Shown here: positions 1 through 10,000 of the stretch, piece after piece | How the letters are laid out: the number at the start of each line of letters is the position of its first letter | Numbering within the stretch: position 1 is the stretch's first letter | Assembly (NCBI GenBank): GCA_015680685.1 | Contig: MNCI01005856.1 | Coordinates: 246,108 to 310,107, forward strand | From: Gnetum montanum | Lineage: Eukaryota > Streptophyta > Gnetopsida > Gnetales > Gnetaceae | Reading direction: 5' to 3' | DNA: 64,000 bases | Program-made: the position numbers and the translations under genes | Notes under the pieces: model-generated | The model's database searches: none | Seen by the model: the letters and a program-made list of their open reading frames with translations, nothing else | Told to the model about the DNA's origin: nothing

Positions 1-2062
1 TGAACAATGATACAATGACGTAGAGAAATCATTCCTCGCCTTTGTCTTCTCCCTGAAGAAATGGTAGCATTATCTCTTCTGTAAACTAATTTACATCATT
101 TGAAAGGATAATGTACTCCATGCCATCACAAACAACATCTACGAGTCGAGTAGGATAGCTAGGTGAAAAGCGATGATTGCAGAGTTTGACTTGCACTATG
201 TTGCTCAATATTCCACGAAAGGTCAAGCAATAGTCACACAATTAACTACCTCGCCAGCACATGATCAAGCAATGATAAACCATAAATTCCTTAAAAATAA
301 TGTTAATAGTAAAGACACCATACCCGACAACTACGAGGCAATCCTCTATTTCAATGGATCTTCAACCTCCTAAGGAGGAAGTGCTATGGCCATTTTAACA
401 TACCCCTCTAGAGAAATACAACCCTTTGCCTACTGGTTAACCTTTCCTTGTACCAATAATGTGGTGGAATAGGACGGTCTTCTTAGAGGTCTTCAAGCAA
501 CATTGACTTTAGGAATCACACGTCTTGTAGTGCAAGGTGATTCATAGTTAGTCATTAATCAAGTCACTAAGGTTTATGCATGTAAAACTCTCCATTTACA
601 ACCGTATTATGATTTGACCAAACATCTACTGAGGAAACTAGTAGAAACGGATATACAACATGTCCCCAGAAGCAAAAACACCATTGCCAATGCACTTGCT
701 ACATTAGCCTTAAACATGACAACTGAAATGTTTCATGTGTTGCCTAGCTCTATAACAAATTGTGTTGAACCTATAATTAACACTCTTGAAGAAATGCATA
801 TAGCATCTATTAGCACAACACACGCGATAGAATGGTATGATGACATAAAAGAGTACTTTCTAAGAGGTGAGCCTTCACCACACTTGACAAACACTCAAAA
901 GGACGTTGTGCGAAAATGCTCTCGACAATATAGGTTAATAGGAGACACCTTGTGTCGCAAATCCTATGAAAGCATTCTGCTGATGTGTGTTAGTAGCATT
1001 GATGGTCAAAAAATCGTAGAACAGGTCCACGAAGGACTTTGTGAAGGGCACATAGCACCTAAAGTAATGGCAACAAAGATTATGCGGTTTGGGTACTATT
1101 GGCCACACATGGAGTATGATTGCATCTCTAGGATCAAGATATGTAACATTTTCCAAAGGCATAGTAATCTAATACATGTGACACCTAATGAATTACACAT
1201 AGCACAAATCACATGGCCATTCCAAAAATGGGGATTAGACTTAATTGGACTGATAACACCATCATCCTCTGTGGGACATAACTTCATTATCATAGCAACT
1301 AAATACTTCACAAAATGGGTAGAAGCTATTCCCCTTAGGAAAACCACTTCTAAAAAAATTGCACTTTCATAATAGAAAACATCATGACCTGTTTTGGTAT
1401 TTTGATGATCATCGTTACTGACAATGGGCCACAATTTAGCAGTGCAAACACTAAAAAATTCTATGAAAGCTTGGGTATTAAACATGCATTCTCATCACCT
1501 TACTACCCATAGAGAAATGCTCAAGTAGAAGCTACAAACAAAACTATCATCATGGTACTCAAAAAGATGTTAAATCAAAGCAAGAAGCAATGGCACAAAC
1601 AATTAGTCTACGCATTATGGATGTACAGAACGACACATCAAATGTCTACAGGTAAAACTCCATATATTCTTGTGTATAGATCTGAGGCTGTTTTACCTTT
1701 AGAGTTATAGGTTCCTTCATTGTGGATAGCTCTCTCAGGCCTCCTCAATGAAAGTCAAAGTAATGAACTATGCATTGCTAACCTTGACTCGGTGGAGGAG
1801 GAATGTGTTCGAACGCTTGACTAGATCAAGTGGTACCAGAAACAATAGTGGCAATGACATAAACATGATTTTCATAAAAGCTTGATTAAAGAAGAAGACT
1901 AAGGATGCTTGTGAACACCCAGATAAATTCTTAGCCAACTGGGAAGGGCCTTACTTGGTTACCAAGGTGTACAATAATAGAGCATTCAAACTCACTGACA
2001 TGGATGGAAACGAGTTCGCTAATCCTACAAATCACCTATACCTGAAACGATACTATGTATGA
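1..2062 (+). pseudogene. Ty3/gypsy Tat-type pol, 3' part (element A): RNase H, second RNase H, integrase
   Basis: This is the 3' half of a retrotransposon polyprotein that would copy and integrate the element. Bases 1-180 give the end of RT/RNase H in broken frames. Bases 173-373 give the Tat-type linker (AEFDLHYVAQ, then KGQAIVTQL). Bases 374-720 give the second RNase H, with YFNGSST, TNNVVE, VVQGDS and HVPRSKNTIANALATLAL. Bases 880-1372 and onward give integrase: HEGLCEGH of the zinc finger, WGLDLIG, VTDNGPQFS and QVEATNK. The three catalytic acidic residues are readable across frames. The C-terminal tail runs to about 2062. The longest open piece is 614-1372. In-frame stops (477, 548, 1510, 1708) and frameshifts after 1372 and 1850 show it is dead. 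The 5' part lies outside the window. The paired RNase H domains are characteristic of the Tat lineage. Confidence 0.93.
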
Positions 2063-2720
2063 TGAACTTAAGGTACAGAACTGTCCTAGCATCATGACTT
2101 AAAATTGATACCACAAAATAGTCTTGGCATCATGACTTAAAACTGATACCACAAAACAGTCCTGGCATCATGACTTAAAACTGATACCACAGACAAGTAC
2201 TGGCATTATGACTTAAAATTGATACCACAGAATAGTCCTGGCATCATGACTTAAAACTGATACCACAGAATAGTCCTAGAATCATGACTTAAAACTGATA
2301 CCACATAATAGTCTTGGCATCATGACTTAAAACTGATACCACAGAACAGTCGCAGCATCATGACATAAAAATGATACCACAGAATAGTCCTGACATCATG
2401 ACTTAAAACTGATACCACAGAACAGTCCTGCCATCATAACTTAAAACTGATACCATAGAACAGTCCTAGGGCTATGACTTGAAATTGGCACCATAGAGCT
2501 CCATTCGGTATGACACTAAAATTGCCACATCTATCCACCATGACGTAAAACTAGCATCCAAAGTCCACTAAGAATATAAACTGGTTTGCCTCTTAATAGT
2601 CCACTACGACTATAAAATAGCAATGTGCCATCTGCTACGATGCTAAACTAGCATCATCCAAAGGGTTATGACATAAAACTAATCTACAACAGTTCGCTAT
2701 GACTATAAACTGGCAACATC
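2063..2720 (+). repeat. Post-pol repeat tract of element A (about ten 38-bp units, then degenerate units)
   Basis: From about 2087 to 2490 a 38-bp unit repeats in tandem about ten times. Its core is ACTTAAAACTGATACCAC followed by ACAGTCCTGGCATCATG. From 2490 to 2720 the units drift (CTATGACTTGAAATTGGCACC, CACTACGACTATAAAATAGC). The tract starts directly after the integrase tail. Element 1 has the same repeat in the same place and orientation relative to pol (20083-20690), so it belongs to the element and is not a chance satellite. Confidence 0.93.
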
Positions 2721-3912
2721 ACCGACGACCAAGAAAAACTTGAAAATATCTGTTGCTGCAATTGGCTGTACCTGTTCCATAAAGACTTGTTGCATGATTT
2801 GTCTCATGGGCCTTGATGAAGCTGATGCTGTTCATGATTCTGTTTGCTTTGAAATTTCACTAGGTGGCTCCATCTCCTTGTTTAAAGTGCTTGGTTAACT
2901 GATTTATTTGTGTTTTTCATGTCTTCTTGAAGTTGTGTTTGCAGGATGACATGCTTGAGGTGTTTGTGCATAGATGCATTGCATCATGACAACAAGGTGT
3001 CACCGTTTTTATAATGCCCACAACTAAATCAAACAATCCATTCATAAGTACATTCTTGACCCTTGATACATTCCCTATTCCTCATCATGTTCCCCTTATC
3101 CTATTCAATTACACCCCCTTGATGCACATCCCAAAGCTCTTGATACATTGTTGCACATTGCAACTCTCTAAGCAGTTGCAACGCAAAACACAGTACACAG
3201 TACATAATGCAAAATGCAAGCGCTCAAACACGAGCACAACACTAAAAGCAAGTTCTTTCGGAAAGACAAAAAAAAAACAAAGAAAAACAGAACAAAGAGG
3301 AACAAAAAGAGAAAAGAACAAAAAGAAAAAGAACAAAAATAAAAAGAACAAAAAAGGTCAAAGAGAAAAATACACAGAAAAGGTCTTCATGAACCCGTTG
3401 AAATCATAGACCAAAGACTATTGTCTATTCTGATACAAGCCCCAGGAGAGAAGGCAATTGTCTTGGAAAATAGTTACACTTGTATCTCAAAGAGATCATG
3501 TTGCACATCATCACGTGGCTTTGGCTATTTTCAATGGGACCTATAAACACTCTATAAGGGAGTCCTGTTTCTCCAAAGAACATACTTCCTATGTCTTGGC
3601 TCCGAGTTTGCTGGACATTGGCTATTGACAAGGACCAAGGATATAGCTCATTCACATGAGGAAGTCTTGGCTTTGAGTTTGCTAAACACTAGCTATTGAC
3701 AAGGATCTAGGATATAGCTCATTCACGTGAGAGCATTCCTCTCCCACAATCCCGGCAGCAATTATAACCCTTGATCAACTCCTAAATTCTCTTGGTTACA
3801 ACCAATCCCCCTGCATCTTGAACTACACTTCCCCATTCCCATGTACTTTTGAACATGGTGCGATGACATCCAGCCAAGTGTCGATAGTTAATGCTTAATG
3901 CTTGGTTGTTCA
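2721..3912 (+). other. 3' noncoding region of element A
   Basis: There is no believable gene. A block at 2921-2950 (pyrimidines, then AGTTGTGTTTGCAGGATGA) recurs in elements B and 1 at the same place. Bases 3260-3380 are A-rich (AAAAAGAACAAAAAG) and give a meaningless lysine-rich reading. Bases 3594-3735 hold a tandem duplication, listed separately. Confidence 0.7.
3594..3735 (+). repeat. Tandem duplication, 2 x 71 bp
   Basis: The unit runs from TCTTGGCTCCGAGTTTGCTG through CTATTGACAAGG to CTCATTCACATGAG, and is repeated with roughly 10 % difference. Related sequence in the reverse orientation lies at 19190-19300 in the 3' noncoding region of element 1, so this is a conserved module of the family. 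Confidence 0.8.
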
Positions 3913-3991
3913 TGGTGTTTTGCATTTCTTTGTTGATGCCTCTTCGGTGGATTCCTCCAGAGATCAACAAAGAGGGGCCAGTGGAACACCA
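3913..3991 (+). promoter_or_regulatory. Polypurine tract inside an imperfect hairpin at the 3' LTR junction (element A)
   Basis: The polypurine tract ACAAAGAGGGGCCAG primes plus-strand DNA and ends where the LTR starts (TGGAACACCA). Upstream, TGGTGTTTTGC and CTTTGTTGATGCCTCT are inverted matches to the LTR start and the tract: TGGTGTT pairs with AACACCA, and CTTTGTTGAT pairs with ATCAACAAAG. The same arrangement occurs at 17326, 18981 and 52799. Confidence 0.85.
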
Positions 3992-4229
3992 CTAATTTCA
4001 GCCTAACACTTTGAAACAAGAACAACTCAAGCCCTTTTAAGCATTTAGGAGGTAAAATTTGACTAAGGCATGGAACTCACGCTATCAAGCTATCTTGCCC
4101 TCAGTGTGAACAACTCCAAACAGCATTAGAATCAAGTCAATGGTGGCTCAGTCTGAAGGTAGGCATCCTCAAGTGTCACTAATGTCAACTCAAGCTTCAA
4201 CATTCAGGATTCAAATTTCAGGGTCAAAA

Positions 4230-4720
4230 GTGTAAAATTTCTCACTCATGCTGTCACTCACGTTGAGGTCACGCTACCAGCGTGAGTAACTTTTAGAGCC
4301 CAAAATTGAGTCAAAATGACCTAATTTCCAAAGTGCAAGTCATCCTCGAAGTTCATCATAAAAAAAATTCAAGTTCTAGCCTCCAGAATTCTAGATTTCA
4401 GTTCAAAATTGCAAGCTTTTACAAGTCACACTATAGGTCACGCTGCAGTTCACACTAGCAGCGTGAGTCCAGTGCGAGCTGCCAAAATTGGTTCAAAATA
4501 TGTACATCAAGCTCAATTTTTGATTTCCAAATCATTCCTAAGGTCAAAAACACAATCAGACAGTAGCTGCACTCAAGAAACAGGCTTTAAAAATCAAAAT
4601 TTGGAGTCAAATGTCTCATTTTCAAGTCACTCACACTAAGGTCATGCTAAGAACAAACTGGCAGTGTGAGTGTAGCATGAGTGTAGTGTGAGCATGCTAA
4701 GGACACACCTAAAATGAATC
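4230..4720 (+). repeat. U3 word array of element A (CACGCT / AGCGTGAG)
   Basis: Short inverted words recur: CACGCTACCAGCGTGAG near 4268, CACGCTGCAGTTCACACTAGC near 4439, AGCGTGAGTCCAGTGCGAG near 4459, and TGAGTGTAGCATGAGTGTAG near 4665. The array lies upstream of the LTR TATA box, where promoter or enhancer elements of an LTR are expected. Confidence 0.75.
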
Positions 4721-5123
4721 AACTCATGCTGGGAGTCTTGGTTAGGTGAAGACACCTCAAACAGCCATAGAACCACTCAAATTAACATCCTGCAGTAATC
4801 AATTCAGAGATCTAGAAGTTTCAAGTGAGCCAGAGTCAATTTCTCTTGTTGTACATTATCATTTCATTGTAAATTTTCATCATTTGTGAGCTCGGCCAGG
4901 CTCTTATGCTCTAAATTGTATGTTCTTCTATGAGCGTAAGCTAGCTTGTGTAAGCTAACACATGTTGTAAGATACAATGCATCTGGTCAAGAATGTAGCC
5001 TACCTACACATGACCAACTCATACACAGCTGTCCATCGAACACGTGTCACATGATCCATTTTCCTCTCATCTCTCAGCCGTTGATTCCATCCATGGGTTC
5101 CATGTGCAAACCTGGCCAAACCC

Positions 5124-5130
5124 TATAAAT
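5124..5130 (+). promoter_or_regulatory. TATA box of the element A LTR
   Basis: CCCTATAAATACCC lies about 1.14 kb into the LTR. It is followed about 30 bp downstream by GGGGTTGGCAATTTCG, which closely resembles the sequence after the CATAAATAG box at 58422 ahead of the antisense gene of element R. Confidence 0.6.
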
Positions 5131-5684
5131 ACCCTATCAATTCACATAAACGGGGTTGGCAATTTCGAAGTTTGATGGCATAGGAAACTTAGACAAGCAA
5201 TCATTGGGTGCTTAGGCACACTTGACTCCTAGCATCCAAGCACTCCTAAAACACATCACATCACCCCGGGGCTTGGCACTTGACTTGCCATCCACATGTG
5301 AAACTACACTTTGACCAGTGCATAAATTTTTCTAAGCAATACAATACAGTTCATTTTTCCAGCCACTATATTTTTTACTCTGTTTTACATTCAGTTTACG
5401 TTTTTACATTCTTTACATTCTTTTTGCAATACCAGTTCTACATACTTTTTGTTTACATTTCGTGCATTGTTTATGTTTCAAATATTAGTTATGATAACCC
5501 CAGCACAAGCCATAGTTTACATTCGGGGAAGTCCTTTGTTGATTTGCATGCAGACCATCCAAGGTACTCTGCCTCTGTTTTCTTTTCCATCTTGCCCTAA
5601 TGCGAAGGCAGGGTCAGTTGTGCCTATCAGACAATATTTTGATGTTTGTTTTCCCTTCTAGCCTTACACCAAAGATTTAGGTCA

Positions 5685-6341
5685 TTATAGGTAAGTCTCT
5701 ATTTAATTAGGCAAACCATTTAGGGCACCCTATCTCCACCTCTAGCAAGCCCTTGCACAGACTCAGGGTTAGGCTGTGCACCTATGGACCTTGGTTTTTC
5801 AGCCATCAAAATTTTCAATCACTACAAGTTTTTCAATGCAAAGGAGCTATTTCTAGCAATGCCCTATCCTTGAGATGTTCCCACATTGGTTCACATTTTT
5901 CATGTAGTGTGAACTATGAATGATCCTAGGAGTAGGATGGAGAAGATAAAGGCACTATTGGATGCCTTCTATCTTTAGCTAGAAGTTGTAGTTGCCATAG
6001 AAAAACCATAACCACCTCAACCACCGCATGTACTTGAAGTAGGAGAAGGTCATTTGGAGCCTCAGGAACCTCCACCACCTAGGACTATTTAAATTTCTTT
6101 TTTGTCTTCATGCCATTAGAGGAATTGTCTTTGTCATTTTTTTCTAATGTTCAATTCTTTTGTCTTGAACACCAAAATTTTGTAATGATTGTAAATTTAT
6201 ACAGTTGGGCACTTAGTGTTTGTTTGTATTTGTGTATGTTAGTAATTAGCCAGCAATCCCATGCCTTCCTAGAATTTTGTAAGAAACTTATTCTTCTTCT
6301 TGTTCACTCAAGGACAAGTTTTCAGGCAGTTGTGGGGATAT
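5685..6341 (+). pseudogene. 3' end of another Ty3-type element
   Basis: A short broken reading frame starts near 5914 (ATGAATGATCCTAGG, giving MNDPRSRMEKIKALLDAF). It runs through two stops to a proline and glutamate-rich end, QPPHVLEV..LEPQEPPPPRTI, at about 6090. It is followed by AT-rich noncoding DNA. The last bases, CACTCAAGGACAAG then GTTGTGGGGATA, look like the 3' untranslated region and polypurine tract of Athila-like gypsy elements. The product is not recognised. The acidic, proline-rich end resembles the last exon at 28819-28920, but that likeness is weak. Confidence 0.45.
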
Positions 6342-7015
6342 GATGAGTCATGCCATGGGTTACGTCAATGAGGCCTTGTCGATGTGGTTCCATCAATGCA
6401 ACCCCATTGATGTAGCTACATTGATGTATGATTAGATGCATTGATGTGACCTCATTGACATAGTGTCTATTTTCACCTATAAATATGCACTCACCTATCA
6501 TGTTTATGACATATTTATCATATTTGTAGTGAAGCTCTAGTAGTTTTTCCACTTGAAAGTCAAAATATTTTTCTAAGTACCTGCAGTAAGTGTTAAAGAG
6601 TGTATAGATCTTTATTCAAGCACTGTTGCACTTAAGCATGACAATGTGTGCAACAATAAAGATGAGCTTTCTAATAAACCTTGCAGCACTTTGAAATAGA
6701 TTAATTATTTTCTTTATGCATCTAATGTTTTATAGAATCTCCTTTAATGATTTAAGTAATTAAGTAATAAATTAAGTTAGATTAAATAGTGATTAATTTA
6801 GGACATAAGTATGAAAACTTCGAGCATATTCTTAGCACTTGATAATCCTAGTATTACTTAACGTTTGGTAATTCAGTAATGTTAAATGTGTTCAGGATGT
6901 GTATGGCAAGTGGGAAAGTGAGAACAAATGCTTATGTTAAGATTAGTTAAGTATAGTGTGTTACATTAAATTAGTAATTTAATTATTATGTTCATTATTC
7001 TTTATTCTTAGGTGA
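6342..7015 (+). mobile_element. Putative LTR (start clear, end uncertain)
   Basis: TGATGAGTCATGCCATGGG follows a polypurine tract. Between 6360 and 6470 the word CATTGATG or its complement CATCAATG recurs about six times. TATAAATA at 6478 comes right after. The R/U5 end is not visible; 7015 is a guess. No gene lies in this stretch. Confidence 0.5.
6478..6485 (+). promoter_or_regulatory. TATA box of the 6342 LTR
   Basis: CACCTATAAATATGC lies 136 bp into the LTR, directly downstream of the CATTGATG words. Confidence 0.6.
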
Positions 7016-10000
7016 CCTAAGACATAAAATATAAAAATGATAAAAATCATATGCCTTAGTTGCACTTAACCATACCTTTGCATTTCACATGTGTAATTGA
7101 AAAGACAATGATTGTAATGGTTAGTTTCACTTCCTAGAGACCAGTGTACTTAGAATGCTATAAGTCCATGAAATTTGACTAAATTGCATGTGAATGCTTA
7201 GTAATTCATATAGTTGGGTGTAGGGTCTACTCATCACTCCTTAGTGAGGTAGTGTGAGCCAATGATGTCTACTACTTCCCTTATTTCCTATGGTGGTGGG
7301 TCATTAGTGATGAACATGGAAATTAGATTAGATGCCTAGGGCATTAGTGTCTTCACTATGACCCTAGCCACATTCATAGACAAGTGTGACTATAACATCA
7401 TACTAAAATTTTGTAGGATATAGGCAAGGAATTCCCTGGCCTTTGGCCAAATCCATAGTGAGATCTTGTCCAAGGTTATATCAGGCAAAGGGGTGTTTAC
7501 CTTAGGGTGGCCAATGTAGCATAAAATGTCCACTAACACAATAATGATGAGTATGGGCTTCAAGAGGACCTTGCATGGAAAAGAAAAAATATCATAATCG
7601 ATTGAAATTTCTTAACAAGTTTGTAAAAACATCCTAGATAGGGGTAAAATTAGCCCCTATAAAAAGCTCTAAGATCATTCAAATTTGCTCAAGAAATTCC
7701 ACAATAAATTTATTACAACCTTTTATAGCCTTGTAGATCATAGCTAAAGCATTACGGCTGAGATGACACATCAATTGACACATAACCAAATTTAAAATAT
7801 AGAAAATAGTCAATAACATGAATATTTCCAAAAATAGTAAAAATCACTTATGACCTTCAAAATCAAATTTAGAGCATTAAAAAAAATTTTCGGCCTTCCC
7901 AAGGGCATAGAATATGACAAGATAAAACTATAAATATGTCAATAACATCCATCTCCAAAGGGATAAAGTGCTACAACCAGAATTTAGCCTTATTAACACT
8001 ACCTATATCAAAAATTCCTTAAAAGGTCATCCTAGCTTCAATTTCAGTGATTCAACCATAGAAGGAATCCTAAAATCATAAGTGTTTCAGCCATGGCTAG
8101 CACAACCAAAAACACATAATTTTTTTTACATAAAACATAGCCAAAAATAGCAAAACCATAGCTTTCTACATAAACTTCTTTTCGTGCAGGGTTAGAAAAA
8201 AATTCACCAAAAATTTTGTTCAGGTTTAAACAGAGTGATTCTACTACCATTTGAATTCTTGAATCAAGTTCTATGCACTCATGCTTAAAAAGGAATTTGA
8301 AACCCATGCCATTTATTCCAAATAAATCCATTAACTTGGATGAAAATATGCAAACAACACAAACCTTTTACACAAGCTTAATAAAAAATTCATTTTAAAA
8401 CAAAACTAAGTGATTTTACCTCTTTTGAAAATATAAAGCCATAATATATACATCAATAACCAAAAAATAGAAAAAACCCCTAACATTTAATTGAAGAAAA
8501 TTTGTGAATTCACATGAAATTGTGAAAAATGGCACAAAAACCTAATTGCACAACCTCACTTAAACAACAATAACTTCATTGTTATAAATGGGACCATAGC
8601 CATTGGAAATTTTAAATGTAGATATACAAACCCATAACCTTATAATTCTCAAAAATTTAGTAGTTTTTATAGTAAAAAATGCACAACATTGCTTGCTTTT
8701 TTTCAATCAAAAAGCACAAAAAAACTCAAAATTTGCAAAACTTAACTTAATCTAGCCATGAAATGAAGCCATAAAAACCAAAAAAACTTATAAACAAATT
8801 AAAGAAAACCAAAATAAAGGGGTAGGATTTTATTAAAAAATTTTTTTGAAAAAAATTAAAGCCTAGATCTAAAAAAATGGCTCTATCCTCAAAATTTTAG
8901 AAAAAAGCATGAAAATAATAGGTCTATTTTCAAATTCAAATTTAACAAAGAAAAAAGAGTAAAATAACCTTCAATATGCATGAAATTGGCCAAAACATGA
9001 AGTAGGATTTCATGAGATTTTTTTTTAGCCCCTCTATTAGTGTAGATTTGAAGAAACTAGCCCCATCCATAGCTTGAAAAATAAGAGAAAACCACTAGAA
9101 ACTAAAGGGAAAATGGCTAGAATTGCCTACCTTAGCGTAGCCATAGATGAAGCCTAAACGGTAATTGACCTAGGAAGTCTAGATAAATTTCTAGCATTCT
9201 CATTTAACTTTTGGATCTATGGATTCTTGCTCTTTCCTCCACACTACTTGGATGCCATGGTTACATAAATGTTGTGAAACTCTGGAAAATGGGTGGAATG
9301 GAGGTTCTATGCTAGTTGAAGGGAAGATCTAATGAATCCATGCTAAATATTGAAGATGTTTGCATCAAAAAATCTCTAATTAGGCACTCTTATAGTGCGT
9401 TGTATGTGGGAATGACAAATTGTGATGGTTTTTTGCAAAATTTGACAATAAAATCCTAATCTAAACCTAAACGCCCACCTCCAAACCTTTGTCGNTAAAG
9501 CCTTAACCCCCATGAATCCATGCTAGGAATACCATGAGAAAACCTAACTTTCTTAACATTTTTGTTAGCTATAACTTACCTTTTTCAACCTCAAGCTTCA
9601 AAAGGGGTTAAACCTTACTAAAAATAAACGTCTTGGGCTTCCTTGTTGAAGCCACAATGCTCAACATGAAATAAGGGAAGGTAATAATCATTCTTATCCC
9701 CAACACCCATCTAGCTAAAATTTGATCCCTAGAGTGGGCCCACATGACCTATAACCCCTCCAAATCATTCTCGGTAGCCCCAAAACCTTGCAAAATCTAG
9801 TCAAAAGTGCTCAAAACCTTTGGATTTGGTCATTCCATGTTGTGGGAGGCCTCATCCATGCTAAGAATCCTATCCTTAGCTTGGATAGATGGGGGGATAA
9901 CCAAAACATCCTAAATTGACTACCCAGTAGCCATTTTTCAAGCCTAGCACTCCCTCATAACTTCTAGTAACCTAGTTTGACCTTAAAGCAAGTTGATTTT

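Larger units (their letters stand above)
3982..5684 (+). mobile_element. 3' LTR of element A (about 1.7 kb)
   Basis: The LTR starts TGGAACACCACTAATTTC after the polypurine tract and ends ...GATTTAGGTCA. The end was set by alignment with the LTR ends of element 1: the stretch GGGAAGTCC..GATTTGCATGCAGAC..AAGGTACTCT matches. U3 holds many copies of a CACGCT..AGCGTGAG word between 4230 and 4720. A TATA box lies at 5124. The U5 part has no gene. The 5' LTR is outside the window, so the target duplication cannot be checked; the next bases are TTATA. Confidence 0.82.

Noticed and set aside
3014-3409. Open frame with a lysine-rich end
   Set aside because: It is a reading of an A-rich simple stretch in the noncoding 3' region of element A, with no conservation in B or 1.
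8044-8331. Minus-strand 95-codon frame
   Set aside because: In AT-rich noncoding DNA; no domain and no counterpart in related elements.
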